Below are positions 6,583-15,625 of a stretch of 29,680 bases of DNA, in pieces. Made by a program: the position numbers and the translations under genes. Numbering within the stretch: the first letter of the stretch is position 1; the number at the start of each line of letters is the position of its first letter. The notes under the pieces were generated by a model that saw nothing but the letters and a program-made list of their open reading frames with translations, was not told the origin of the DNA and searched no databases. Source of the DNA: Firmicutes bacterium UBA5010 (GTDB lineage: Bacteria; Bacillota; Clostridia; Tissierellales; Sedimentibacteraceae); assembly GCA_002396645.1 (NCBI GenBank), contig DGYI01000071.1, positions 56,621 to 86,300 of the forward strand, read 5' to 3'.

Positions 6583-8937
6583 TTATCTGATCGGGCAAAC
6601 TCCGTTTTCACAGTTATCAGTTCCGATATCAATTTCAGACTCATTTAATTCGTATTTATTAAGAAGTGACGGTATAAACGGCTTCATTTCAGACATTCTT
6701 TTTAAATACTCCTCTTCTGATATTGCTTCATACGGCATAAGCTGATAAAAGCTGTCATCTAATGACAGGAAAGACAATGCAACTACATCATCCCAATTAT
6801 CCCAAACCCATTTTTCAACCTCTTTCCATTCCTTATCTCTGACATGAACCGTTATAGAGCAGTTATGATCAGCATAGTTTTCCATAAAGAGCTTGTAGTT
6901 TTCGAGCTGTTCAATCGCACTCACGTCATATTTTGTCTTGCCGGAAGGAGATTTACAAGGGAATTCAACTACCTTGGTTGTACAAGTTTCTAAATCCTGT
7001 CCAACCTCGGGATATATCGGATATCCCAGCTCTTCACATACTTTAACAAGCGGATCGTGACTGTTTATTCTGACTCTTCTCAGATAGTACGGAGAATGTG
7101 AATAGTGAACTCCGCTTGAAACTGCCGGAAGCTGTGAAAGAGTGCCCTCAGGTTTGACTGTTGTTACGAGAATCGGTGTTTTTTCTCCAATTTCTACAGA
7201 GTATCTTTTAGCTTCTTCTCTGGCTGCATTTCTGAGCTTTCTGAGTAAAACAGCCTGCTCATTGCTGCTTAGTCCGACTGCGTTAACCATATCCTGCCAT
7301 CCTGTCAGGGAACATCCTGTAAGCTTATCTCTTTGCTGAACGCTGTCCCAATCAGGAAGCTCCAGCTCGACACAGGTCATTCGATATGCCGCTCTTACCG
7401 ATAATCTTTGAGCCTCTAGCAAGGCCTGTTCGTCCAATGTCTTGTCACTTCCTACAAAAGCAAATACATTAAGAGTAGTTAAGTTGCACAGACCTTTTGA
7501 ATCAAGTAAAATTTCTCCGCAAGGATTTACACCGTTCATATTCTCTCTTCTCTTTGCTCCCGCTATTTCATTCACCCAGCCCGGCTCACCTGAATATCTC
7601 ATTTGCTCAAGCTGCCAATGCAATTGATCTTTGCTTGGTTTTTCTTTATAATATATAGAATTATTGCTCATTTGTCTGTGAATAATATCCTTGTCTACTA
7701 TCCACTGACCGTCTATTTGCTTATACAGCTTTGATTTTGCTTCTACACACTCCTTGTCGTCATAATCTATAAGCATGATTTCGGCAGTTCTTCTGACACC
7801 GCCTACAACGACGTTTTCTCCGATAATATTAGCTATATCCAAGCAATCTATAGGCTTAATTTTAAATCTTTCTTTTCCTTCTATACTGCTTCTTTTCTTA
7901 ATTACTTTATCTATTTTAGTAAACATGTTTTTAAGACTTATGTGACCGCTCGCAGTTCCTCCAAAGGTTTTTAAAACTTCTCCCTTCGGTCTGACATTAT
8001 CGTAATTTATGATAATCGTGCTTATATTTCTGTATTCAGAACTATATATAAGCTTTAAGAAAAAGTCTAAGCCCTGTACCCAGCCTTCCTTGCTGTCACC
8101 TACAATTATCATCGCTGTGTTGTTTTGATAAAATTCAAGGCTTGTATTGTCTTCACGGGACTCTATAGCTATAGGGCTGTAATCTTCATGTATAATCATA
8201 TAATCGCTTCTAAGTTTCGATAGTTTATCAACATCGGATTTAAGAACTCTGACTCCTACACCCGAGCCTATCATCAAAAGATAAAACAAGTCCTTAAAAG
8301 CGTGGTAGTTATCTATAACCTCAAATGCGCAATTATAATTCGCCATAGGATAATTTGAGGCTACAGGAGTGCCTCCTACCCAGAATGTTCTTCCGGATAA
8401 AAATTGACGCAGATTAAATATATTGTCATACAGAGCTTCTGCTTCTTCTTTAGTTGTAGGTACTAAGCTGCAATTGTATTCTACGGCTCTTCTGACTGTT
8501 TCCCACCAGTATTCTCTTCTTCTTTCGTCCTCAAGCCATCTGGAATATGTCCTGTAATAAACAAAGCTGCCGAGCTGATTCATAGGAGTTTCTCTGTGCT
8601 TATATTTGCTTATAAACTCTTCACTCAGCACCTTGAAATCTCTTCTTTTTCTTTTATCTCTTGACTTATCTCTTTCATATCTGTAAAGTATATATTTTTT
8701 GGCAACATCCTTTCGGCTGCTCTCCATAAGTTTATCTTCTACCATATCCTGTATAAATTCAACCGGTATAGGAAATTTTTTGTCCTCCAGTTCTTTTTCT
8801 ATGGATTCTGATATATCTTTTACGAGTTCTAAATTTACACCCTCTTTTGTTTCTTTCATGGCTTTAAGTATGGCATTTTCAATTTTGGATATGGTAAAAT
8901 CAGCTAAAATTCCTGTCCTTTTCAATATCTTTATCAT
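6583..8937 (-). CDS. nrdJ: Adenosylcobalamin-dependent ribonucleoside-triphosphate reductase (class II)
   Basis: A 784-residue cytosolic enzyme that reduces ribonucleotides to deoxynucleotides with a radical generated from coenzyme B12. The N-terminal ~90 residues look like an ATP-cone (MIKILKRTGILADFTISKIE). In the barrel, NYNCAF (Cys near residue 203) supplies one of the substrate-reducing pair. NPCGE (about 472) and GLCNLTT, whose cysteine lies 11 residues further, match the Cys408/Cys419 arrangement of the Lactobacillus leichmannii enzyme. The chain ends CENGVCPIR, where Cys776 and Cys781 are the mobile thiols that re-reduce the active site. No class I small subunit or class III activase is nearby. 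A strong promoter with an overlapping NrdR-like palindrome lies upstream. The ATG at 8937 follows AAGAGGTG. Confidence 0.96.
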   Translation of the reverse strand: MIKILKRTGILADFTISKIENAILKAMKETKEGVNLELVKDISESIEKELEDKKFPIPVEFIQDMVEDKLMESSRKDVAKKYILYRYERDKSRDKRKRRDFKVLSEEFISKYKHRETPMNQLGSFVYYRTYSRWLEDERRREYWWETVRRAVEYNCSLVPTTKEEAEALYDNIFNLRQFLSGRTFWVGGTPVASNYPMANYNCAFEVIDNYHAFKDLFYLLMIGSGVGVRVLKSDVDKLSKLRSDYMIIHEDYSPIAIESREDNTSLEFYQNNTAMIIVGDSKEGWVQGLDFFLKLIYSSEYRNISTIIINYDNVRPKGEVLKTFGGTASGHISLKNMFTKIDKVIKKRSSIEGKERFKIKPIDCLDIANIIGENVVVGGVRRTAEIMLIDYDDKECVEAKSKLYKQIDGQWIVDKDIIHRQMSNNSIYYKEKPSKDQLHWQLEQMRYSGEPGWVNEIAGAKRRENMNGVNPCGEILLDSKGLCNLTTLNVFAFVGSDKTLDEQALLEAQRLSVRAAYRMTCVELELPDWDSVQQRDKLTGCSLTGWQDMVNAVGLSSNEQAVLLRKLRNAAREEAKRYSVEIGEKTPILVTTVKPEGTLSQLPAVSSGVHYSHSPYYLRRVRINSHDPLVKVCEELGYPIYPEVGQDLETCTTKVVEFPCKSPSGKTKYDVSAIEQLENYKLFMENYADHNCSITVHVRDKEWKEVEKWVWDNWDDVVALSFLSLDDSFYQLMPYEAISEEEYLKRMSEMKPFIPSLLNKYELNESEIDIGTDNCENGVCPIR

Positions 8938-8985
8938 CCTACACCTCTTGAGAAAATATAATTTTTACAATATATATATGTAAAA

Positions 8986-9049
8986 CATACAATGTATAAT
9001 ACACATTGTATGCACAATATATTGTAGCATCATTTTAAACATCTGTCAA
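8986..9049 (-). promoter_or_regulatory. nrdJ promoter with candidate NrdR site
   Basis: On the minus strand TTGACA (9044-9049) and TACAAT (9021-9026) are exactly 17 bp apart. The -10 lies inside the palindrome ACAATATATTGT (9014-9025), which fits the NrdR-box consensus aCaCwAtATaTwGtgt in its core. Just downstream, CATACAATGT (8986-8995) and ACATTGTATG (9003-9012) form a perfect 10-bp inverted repeat that may be part of a second half of the operator. NrdR represses ribonucleotide reductase genes in many bacteria, usually through two boxes. A second canonical box at the usual spacing is not clear here. Confidence 0.7.
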
Positions 9050-9121
9050 CTTGGCACTATATATAGTATTACTCTTGAATATGACTTAAAAATAAGAGCT
9101 TTTAATAATTATATAATGTCG

Positions 9122-9166
9122 AAAAACAAAAAATAAAATATGTTAAAAAATTTTAACATATTTTAT
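9122..9166 (-). terminator. Terminator of the uracil-DNA glycosylase gene
   Basis: A perfect 16-bp stem made of A/T with two G-C pairs (9133-9148 with 9151-9166, core AAAATATGTTAAAA) is followed on the minus strand by a TTTTTTGTTTTT tract. Confidence 0.75.
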
Positions 9167-9204
9167 CATAGTATCTATTATTTTGAGATATTACTTATCT
9201 AGTT

Positions 9205-9915
9205 TTATCCCAGCCAATTTATAATATTCATATTATCCTTAAAGCAATTGGATTTTAAGAAATCATCCTCATATTTTTCAGAGCACATCATCGGATGTCT
9301 GCTGATATATTTTTTACCGTAATTTATACACTTTGATTTTTCTTCTGCCTGCCTACCCCACAAAAACCAGCTTATATCTCTGTTAGTCGATGAAATATAG
9401 TTTAAAAGCTTTTCGCTGAAAGCTTCCCATATATGAATATGACTTCCGGATTTTCCCGATTCTACGCTTAAATATGTGTTAAGCATTAAAACACCCTGCT
9501 TTTCCCATGATTTAAATATCTCATCGGGAGGAAGCATATTAAATTTTTTAGACTTTATTTCCTCCTGTATAGCGGAAAATTTTCTTATTTCTTTGTAATC
9601 TTCTATATTGTTATAGTTTTTATGAATCAATCTTATCATATTTTTAAGCGATACCTGCCTGAATTTATCATTCCAGCTGTGCAAATCTCCGACTTCAAAG
9701 GCTCTTCCGGTAGCTCTTCCCTTTTCGGGATAAGGATCTTGCCCTAAAATCACTACCTTTACAGAAAATAAATCATTGCTTAAAAATCTCAGCACATTTT
9801 CAGGCTCGGGATTTATGTTGCTGCCTATTTTTGAATCTATATCCTTCAATTCATCAATTGTATCTGCGTCCAAAAACTCTTGCCAGGAATCATGATATTT
9901 ATGTAGTATTCGCAT
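9205..9915 (-). CDS. Uracil-DNA glycosylase-like protein (divergent family 1)
   Basis: A 236-residue protein that would excise uracil from DNA. Family-1 landmarks are present but altered. GQDPYP (catalytic Asp60) has Pro where GQDPYH is normal. LNTYLSV keeps the uracil-recognising Asn146. SGSH...WE matches the conserved SH...WE. The His motif reads RHPMM (His207) instead of HPSPLS, and the tail FKDNMNIINWL matches the usual HFSxxNxxL. The start is taken at 9915, where MRILHKY follows GGAGAG; the upstream in-frame ATG would add 17 residues without a ribosome site. It lies 68 bp after the Ca2+-ATPase gene and could share its transcript. The changed motifs may mean altered substrate preference. 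Confidence 0.82.
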   Translation of the reverse strand: MRILHKYHDSWQEFLDADTIDELKDIDSKIGSNINPEPENVLRFLSNDLFSVKVVILGQDPYPEKGRATGRAFEVGDLHSWNDKFRQVSLKNMIRLIHKNYNNIEDYKEIRKFSAIQEEIKSKKFNMLPPDEIFKSWEKQGVLMLNTYLSVESGKSGSHIHIWEAFSEKLLNYISSTNRDISWFLWGRQAEEKSKCINYGKKYISRHPMMCSEKYEDDFLKSNCFKDNMNIINWLG

Positions 9916-9983
9916 AGCCCACTCTCCAATAATATTAATTATATAATATCTAGGATAACACAGCAAATGCGAATTTTCAAATC

Positions 9984-12608
9984 TTATTTCTTTCTCTCTA
10001 TAGCTTTAACTGCTTCTACTATCGGAACTACCAATATTGCAAGCCCCATTGAGATAGCATATTCAAGCAAACTTATATGCTCAAGCCCAAATGCCTCTGA
10101 CAGAAACGGAACGTATATAACTGCTGTTGTGAGAATTAAGCTCGCAATCATAGCACCATATAAATACATGTTTCTGCTCTTTAATGAGAATATACTCTGA
10201 TGCGTGCTTCTCATGTTAAATGCGTGAAATATTTCAGCCATATTCATAGTCAAAAATGCCATTGTCATGCCGTCTGCACTATTTGTAATTTCCCATACTC
10301 CGCTTTCAATATAATGTCCTATAAAGTACGCTGCAAGTGTTAATGCCGATACCAGTATCCCTTGATATATTACATTAAAGCCTAAGCCTCCCGAAAAAAT
10401 ACCCTCAGATTTATCTCTTGGTCTTCTGCTCATAAGTCCGGGCTCTGCCGGCTCCATGCCAAGGGACAATGCAGGGAATGTATCTGTTATTAAATTAATC
10501 CACAACAAATGAACAGGTTTTAATATTGTAAAGCCCATAACCGTTGCCGCAAATATACTGACAACCTCACTTAGGTTACTTGCAAGCAAGAACTGTATAG
10601 CTTTTCTGATATTGTCATAAATTCTTCTGCCCTCTTCAACAGCACCTACTATAGTTGCAAAGTTATCATCTGCCAATACCATATCGGAAACATTTTTCGT
10701 AACATCCGTTCCTGTTATACCCATACCGACTCCGATATCAGCTGTCTTTATGCTCGGTGCATCATTTACACCGTCTCCTGTCATTGCTGTAACAAAACCC
10801 TGTTCCTTCCATGTCTTAACTATACGTACCTTATGCTCAGGCTGAACACGAGCATAAACACTGTATTTTCCGATAGCCTCTTTAAATTCATTATCTGACA
10901 TATCATTAAGCTCTGAGCCGCTTATTGCCTGAGAAGGCTCTGTTATAATTCCAAGCTCCATAGCTATTGCAACAGCAGTATCTCTGTGATCACCTGTTAT
11001 CATTATAGGTCGTATGCCTGATTTTTTACAGTCCTTAACTGCATCTAAAACCTCAGGTCGTATAGGGTCTATCATTCCTGCCAAGCCAATAAAAATTAAA
11101 TCATTTTCAATTGCATCAGGTTCATATGATGAAGGCTCCTGATTATGAGGCTTATATGCCGCACATAAAACACGAAGTGCCTTATCTGCAAGTGATTTGT
11201 TCGACGCTAGAATTTTATTTTTATCTTCCTCTGTCAGATTTCTTACATTGCCGTTCTCAATAATGCGAGTACATCGCTTTAGAACTTCATCAGGAGCACC
11301 TTTTGTATACTGAATAATACCGTTTTTAGTGTTATGAACCGTACTCATCATTTTTCTTGAGCTGTCAAAAGGTGCTTCTCCTATACGAGGCTCTTCCTTT
11401 TTAAGCTCCGGTTTTTTAAGATTCAGTTTATTCGCATAGTTTACAAGTGCTGCTTCGGTAGGCTCTCCTACTGCACTGTCACCTTCAAACTCGGCATCAC
11501 TTGCAAGTGCCATTGCTTTTGCTAAGAGCAATTCATCATCACTGTAATGCTCTACTACAGTCATCTTATTTTGAGTCAGTGTGCCTGTTTTATCACTGCA
11601 TATTACCTGAGCACAGCCTAATGTTTCAACAGCTGTTAATCTTCTGATAACTGCGTTACGCCTAGACATATTTGTTACTCCGATAGATAAAACAATGGTA
11701 ACAACGGTAGCCAGTCCTTCAGGTATAGCTGCAACAGCCAAGCTTACAGCTATCATAAATGTGCTTAAAACAACTTCGCTGTCTAAGCTTCCCGCACGAA
11801 ACAGACTAAATACAAATATGAACGCACATATACCAAGCACTGCATAGCTTAGTACCTTGCTTAATTGTGCCAGCTTTATCTGCAAAGGTGTTTGCCCTTC
11901 TTCTGTTTTTGCAAGTGCATCCGCTATTTTGCCCATTTCAGTGTCCATACCTGTTGCACAAATTACAGCCTTACCTCGTCCGTAAACTACTGTACTGCCC
12001 ATATAGACCATATTTTTTCTGTCTCCGAGAGGAACTTCTTTATTATCACCCATTCCAAGAGCTTCTATCATTTTATTGACAGGTACGCTTTCTCCGGTAA
12101 GCGCCGCCTCTTCAATTTTCATACTGGCATTTTCAATGATACGTCCATCCGCCGGAATCGCATCACCTGCTTCCAAAACTACAATGTCCCCTACTACTAT
12201 GTCTTCACTTTTAAGAGTTATTGTCTGCCCATCCCTGATAACCTTGCTTGTAGCTGACGCCATTTCCTGCAATGCTTCTATAGCTTTTTCAGCCTTGTTT
12301 TCCTGATATACTCCCAGAACAGCATTAATAATTACTACTATCATGATTATTATAACATCTGCAAAGCTCTCCCCGGAATATACGGCTGTTACTCCTGAAA
12401 CAGCAGCCGCTATCATCAGTATTATAAGCATCGGATCTTTAAGCTGCTGTAAAAAGCGTCTGAAAATGCTTATCTTTTCTCCCTCATCCAGCTTGTTCTT
12501 ACCATTTTGAGCTAAACGTCTTTCAGCTTCTATGCCGGATATACCTTCCGGCGAGCTGTTGACTTCTGTTAAAACTTTTTCTAAACTTTCATTGTAGAAT
12601 TTCATCAT
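9984..12608 (-). CDS. P-type Ca2+-transporting ATPase
   Basis: An 874-residue P2A-type ATPase that would pump Ca2+ out of the cell in exchange for protons. Landmarks in order: cation-ATPase N-domain, TGES (about 175), PEGL in M4 (about 296), CSDKTGTLT with the phosphorylated Asp near 340, KGAPDEVL, TGDGVNDAP (about 613), SNLSE in M5 and NLITDT in M6. PEGL plus the M5 and M6 Asn/Asp set resemble site II of SERCA and of Listeria LMCA1, which argues for Ca2+ rather than Na+/K+ or Mg2+. Ten spans are expected, and a hydrophobic C-terminal block fits this. The start at 12608 follows AAGGAGAG; the second ATG is equally possible. A long hairpin-rich intergenic region lies upstream. Confidence 0.93.
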   Translation of the reverse strand: MMKFYNESLEKVLTEVNSSPEGISGIEAERRLAQNGKNKLDEGEKISIFRRFLQQLKDPMLIILMIAAAVSGVTAVYSGESFADVIIIMIVVIINAVLGVYQENKAEKAIEALQEMASATSKVIRDGQTITLKSEDIVVGDIVVLEAGDAIPADGRIIENASMKIEEAALTGESVPVNKMIEALGMGDNKEVPLGDRKNMVYMGSTVVYGRGKAVICATGMDTEMGKIADALAKTEEGQTPLQIKLAQLSKVLSYAVLGICAFIFVFSLFRAGSLDSEVVLSTFMIAVSLAVAAIPEGLATVVTIVLSIGVTNMSRRNAVIRRLTAVETLGCAQVICSDKTGTLTQNKMTVVEHYSDDELLLAKAMALASDAEFEGDSAVGEPTEAALVNYANKLNLKKPELKKEEPRIGEAPFDSSRKMMSTVHNTKNGIIQYTKGAPDEVLKRCTRIIENGNVRNLTEEDKNKILASNKSLADKALRVLCAAYKPHNQEPSSYEPDAIENDLIFIGLAGMIDPIRPEVLDAVKDCKKSGIRPIMITGDHRDTAVAIAMELGIITEPSQAISGSELNDMSDNEFKEAIGKYSVYARVQPEHKVRIVKTWKEQGFVTAMTGDGVNDAPSIKTADIGVGMGITGTDVTKNVSDMVLADDNFATIVGAVEEGRRIYDNIRKAIQFLLASNLSEVVSIFAATVMGFTILKPVHLLWINLITDTFPALSLGMEPAEPGLMSRRPRDKSEGIFSGGLGFNVIYQGILVSALTLAAYFIGHYIESGVWEITNSADGMTMAFLTMNMAEIFHAFNMRSTHQSIFSLKSRNMYLYGAMIASLILTTAVIYVPFLSEAFGLEHISLLEYAISMGLAILVVPIVEAVKAIERKK

Positions 12609-12730
12609 ACTTTTGCTCTCCTTATAATTTACGTTATATCCTAATTCCTGCTTAATAATAATCTTTTGTTAAAGTTTTAGTTTATTTATAATCTGAATTA
12701 GTATTAAAATACTGCGACCGAGGGAGGTAT

Positions 12731-12815
12731 AAAAAGTGAACTACGTTCACTTATGAAAGAATCATCACGATTCTTCATTTATCTGGCAGGAAAGAGAAGT
12801 TTCCTATCAGATAAA
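12731..12815 (+). repeat. Three-hairpin repeat, copy A
   Basis: Three stems follow one another: AGTGAAC/GTTCACT (12735-12751), AAGAATC/GATTCTT (12757-12775), and a 16-bp arm (12778-12793) against 12800-12815 with 14 of 16 positions paired. Order, spacing, conserved blocks (AAAAAGTGAA at the start, AGGAAA...TTTCCTAT, ATAAA at the end) and length match copy B at 27669-27756. Confidence 0.85.
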
Positions 12816-12865
12816 AAAAGACTTACACACAATACATATAATTGTATCGTGCGTAAGTCTTGTTC
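12816..12865 (-). terminator. Long hairpin with T-tract, likely terminator
   Basis: AAGACTTAC (12818-12826) pairs with GTAAGTCTT (12853-12861), and an imperfect inner stem includes AATACA/TGTAT. Read on the minus strand it is followed by TTTTTTTAT, so it probably ends transcripts coming from the GNAT gene about 220 bp away. The plus-strand tail is weaker. Confidence 0.65.
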
Positions 12866-13079
12866 TTTAATTTAAGCCAGATCACAGAATGACCATGCAT
12901 GTTGACTTAAAACGTATTTAACGCAAACTACTCCCTCACGCGGAATTTAATTAATTAGTATTTTAATATATCTTTTTACTTTTTGCAAGATATTATTACT
13001 AAAATAATTAAATTTTATTCTAATTGTTATAAATTATTAAACGACTCACTACAGTTGGGATTATGATACGATAAAAAGC

Positions 13080-13550
13080 TTATGTCATTAATTTCATATA
13101 AAAAACTAAATCCATCCCAGGTTTTATATTTTGTTCTTTTCCCGTTTGTACATATCCCATTTTTTCATACAGATAACAAAGTTTTTCCTCTTGCTTAATA
13201 GTATCCAGTTCCCATTGAGCTGCTTTAGGATAAAGTGCTTCCACCGATAATATTGCTTGCTGAGCATATCCATAACCTTGATATTCGGGCAAAATATGAA
13301 TCTGCTTAAGTTTACATAAACTATTGTCAGAGGATATTATTACAGCTCCTATTCTTTTATCCCCAAGACAGATAAAATAATAGTCGTAATTTAGTTCCTT
13401 AAACCTATAGATTGTTCTTTCAATCTTTTCCGCTCCGGGACTAAAGTCATAGTCTTGGTATTTATCAAGCAATGCTTTAAAGGATTTTATCTGTAAATCA
13501 TAAATTTCCTCACAGTCAGACAGCAATGCCTTGGTTAAAGTTACAGACAT
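13080..13550 (-). CDS. GNAT-family N-acetyltransferase
   Basis: A 156-residue GNAT-fold protein. Motif A with the acetyl-CoA loop is KQIHILPEYQGYGYAQQAI (about residues 80-98; QGYGYA is the R/QxxGxG/A signature), and the C-terminal KLCYLYEKMGYVQTG is the usual motif B ending in a strand. The substrate is not predictable. The start at 13550 is preferred because GAGGTG lies six bases upstream of that ATG; a GTG three codons earlier overlaps the ribosome site. It lies 55 bp downstream of tyrS on the same strand with no obvious terminator between, so it may be co-transcribed. Confidence 0.9.
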   Translation of the reverse strand: MSVTLTKALLSDCEEIYDLQIKSFKALLDKYQDYDFSPGAEKIERTIYRFKELNYDYYFICLGDKRIGAVIISSDNSLCKLKQIHILPEYQGYGYAQQAILSVEALYPKAAQWELDTIKQEEKLCYLYEKMGYVQTGKEQNIKPGMDLVFYMKLMT

Positions 13551-13605
13551 AAGTTTCACCTCACAAAATACAAATAATCAATATCTCTTACTAACTTGTT
13601 ATTCA

Positions 13606-14838
13606 TTAATTTAATATTATACGATGGAATATTTTCTTTCCTTTTTTAATCATAAGCTTTCCTTCGTTAAAGTCATCCTCTGTTATGAGTTTTGATATAT
13701 CAGAAAATATCTCGTCATTAACTCTTACACCGTTTTGCTCAAGCAGTCTTCTGCCCTCACTTTTAGTTTTGATAAGGTCGGCTTTAAGCATTAAATCTAT
13801 AATACTTATTCCTTCCCCTAACTCTGTTTTGCTAATTTCTGTTGAAGGAACATGATCCATATTTGCACCGTCTGCAAATAACGCCTTTGCAGCCTCCTGT
13901 GCTTTTGCAGCTTCTTCTTCTCCATGAACAATTTTTGTTATCTCAAACGCTAATACTTCTTTTGCCTGGTTTATTTGTGCACCTTCTAAAGCTCCCAGTC
14001 TTCTGACTTCGTCCATAGGCAGGAATGTCAATAATCCTAACAATTCCTCAACCTTAACATCTTCGACGTTTCTCCAGTATTGGTAAAACTCATACGGTGA
14101 TGTTTTTTCAGGGTCAATCCAAATAGCTCCCTTCATTGTTTTTCCCATTTTTACTCCATCGCTGGTTGTTAAAAGCTTAAATGTTAAACCGAATGCAGGC
14201 TTTTGCTCTTTTCTTCTGATTAGCTCAACTCCGCCTATGATATTTGACCACTGATCATTTCCGCCTAACTGCATTGTACAGTTATACAGCTGATTTAGCT
14301 TCCAAAAATCGTATGACTGCATAATCATGTAGTTAAATTCAAAGAAGGTAAGTCCTGTTTCCATTCTTTGCTTGTAGCAATCGGCTGTAAGCATTCTGTT
14401 TACTGAAAAATGCACTCCTATCTCTCTTAAAAACTCAACATAGTTCAGATCTAAAAGCCAGTCTGCATTATTTGCAATGATAGCATTGTCATTGCTAAAA
14501 TCAATAAACTGTGATAATTGTTGTTGGAATCTGTCGGCATTGTAAGCTATAGTTTCCTTTGTCATAATAGAACGCATATCTGATTTGCCGGACGGATCCC
14601 CTATCATTGTAGTTCCTCCTCCAAGCAGTGCTATCGGTCTGTGTCCTGCTCTTTGCATGTGCATCAGAGCCATAATAGTTAAAAAGTGTCCTGCCGTTAA
14701 GCTGTCTGCTGTAGCATCAAAACCTATATAAAATGTAACTCTCTCTTTGCCAAGCAGCTCCCTGATTTCATCTTCATGAGTACATTGTTCAATAAATCCT
14801 CTTTCCTTGAGGATATCAAAAACATTTTGTTTTTCCAT
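13606..14838 (-). CDS. tyrS: Tyrosyl-tRNA synthetase
   Basis: A 410-residue class I synthetase that charges tRNA-Tyr. The HIGH element is TAGH (residues 48-51), the tyrosine and ATP pocket includes YIGFDAT and GDPSGK, QLGGNDQWSN is the conserved mid-domain segment, and the KMSKS loop is KMGKT (about 230). The C-terminal S4-like RNA-binding domain spans about 345-405 (GRRLLEQNGVRVND). KMGKT and TyrRS-typical sequence around it suggest the TyrZ-like rather than the B. stearothermophilus TyrS-like branch, though I have not tested this. The start follows AGGAGG. A T-box leader regulates it. Confidence 0.97.
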   Translation of the reverse strand: MEKQNVFDILKERGFIEQCTHEDEIRELLGKERVTFYIGFDATADSLTAGHFLTIMALMHMQRAGHRPIALLGGGTTMIGDPSGKSDMRSIMTKETIAYNADRFQQQLSQFIDFSNDNAIIANNADWLLDLNYVEFLREIGVHFSVNRMLTADCYKQRMETGLTFFEFNYMIMQSYDFWKLNQLYNCTMQLGGNDQWSNIIGGVELIRRKEQKPAFGLTFKLLTTSDGVKMGKTMKGAIWIDPEKTSPYEFYQYWRNVEDVKVEELLGLLTFLPMDEVRRLGALEGAQINQAKEVLAFEITKIVHGEEEAAKAQEAAKALFADGANMDHVPSTEISKTELGEGISIIDLMLKADLIKTKSEGRRLLEQNGVRVNDEIFSDISKLITEDDFNEGKLMIKKGKKIFHRIILN

Positions 14839-14904
14839 TCTGTTTTCCTCCTGATTTTATATTATATTTTTTATTATCTGTCTGTTTTTTAATCCTATTA
14901 TGTC

Positions 14905-15225
14905 AAAAAATAATTAAGGCTATTTCGCAAAAGGACGAAATAGCCGTGGTACCACCTTAATTTACACTCAAACAAGTGCCTCTTTCCAAGTAACGCTGGT
15001 TAAACGCTGTAGTTTCCTACAGATACTCCGGAATCGTATTTCATAATATATAACTCCAGGCCTTTCACCAACCGGCCTGCTCTCTGAACAGTCATTATAT
15101 TACTACTTATTTCCTTCATTGTATTAATTTGATTTTAAATTAAATATAAATCGAGCCTAATTTTTGATTTTCTAAATGGAAAAATTGTCCAAATAAATGC
15201 TCATAAACCCTAATTCAACTTATAT
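14905..15225 (-). promoter_or_regulatory. Tyr-specific T-box leader
   Basis: Read leftward, the leader of tyrS has a stem I with AGAGA and the distal-loop segment GGTTGGTGAAAGGCC (about 15059-15090), a specifier region GAAATACGATTCC whose TAC (15036-15038) is a tyrosine codon, and the T-box core AGGTGGTACCACGG (14944-14957). A terminator follows: GGCTATTTCG/CGAAATAGCC (14918-14945), with a further outer pairing AATTAAGG/CCTTAATT and a T-tract. Uncharged tRNA-Tyr would pair with the specifier and the T-box bulge and allow read-through into tyrS. Confidence 0.93.
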
Positions 15226-15231
15226 GTAGCT

Positions 15232-15260
15232 ATAATATTACACAAATTTATCGATGTCAA
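15232..15260 (-). promoter_or_regulatory. tyrS promoter
   Basis: On the minus strand TTGACA (15255-15260) is 17 bp from TATTAT (15232-15237), placing the transcript start near 15225 and giving a leader of nearly 390 nt that holds the T-box. Confidence 0.85.
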
Positions 15261-15610
15261 GCAAATAATTCACAAATTTTTAAATTTATATTATGTAATT
15301 AATGTAATATGTTAGAAAAAAGTGCTTATTTTCATTACATATTGTTATATATCTAGAAATATATACAAAAAAAATTAGTATATCCTAATATATATACCAT
15401 GTATTGCAATATTATTCATTTATTTTACATTATAAACAATTATTGCGGCTTTATTTTTTAGGTCCTGTGCATGTATAATCTATTAAAGACGAGAAACCTA
15501 TTAAAAAGTTCCCTCGTTTACAATATTAATTTTCAATTAAAATTTTTCTAAAAATTTTTACTCCGTTTTTTCAAAGGTTTTAATACAGAAAATTGATATA
15601 CAATTTTAAA
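15261..15610. other. Divergent region upstream of the CAP-protein gene
   Basis: This AT-rich stretch has no gene. A likely extended -10, TG-TATAAT (about 15470-15478), has no good -35. The leader that would follow contains a hairpin ACGAG (15489-15493) / CTCGT (15513-15517) with an inner AAC/GTT. No known riboswitch motif was recognised. Confidence 0.4.
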
Positions 15611-15625
15611 AAGGAGCGTGATTAT

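Larger units (their letters stand above)
12702..12968. repeat. Inverted-repeat-bounded, hairpin-rich intergenic element
   Basis: This is the main content of the 471-bp gap between the GNAT and Ca2+-ATPase genes. TATTAAAATACT (12702-12713) is the exact complement of AGTATTTTAATA (12957-12968). Further in, GAGGGAG (12720-12726) pairs with CTCCCTC (12931-12937), each beside a GCG/CGC. Between these arms lie the three-hairpin repeat (12731-12815), a long terminator-like hairpin (12818-12861) and a looser stem TTTAAG/CTTAAA (about 12870-12910). No ORF with a ribosome site is present. It may be a structured RNA or a non-autonomous mobile element. Confidence 0.6.

Noticed and set aside
11865..12257. 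130-residue plus-strand frame inside the Ca2+-ATPase gene
   Set aside because: Antisense shadow; Cys/Tyr/His-rich nonsense composition.
15480..15520. Riboswitch (c-di-GMP or c-di-AMP) before the CAP gene
   Set aside because: Only a short hairpin is seen; none of the conserved core motifs of these classes is present.
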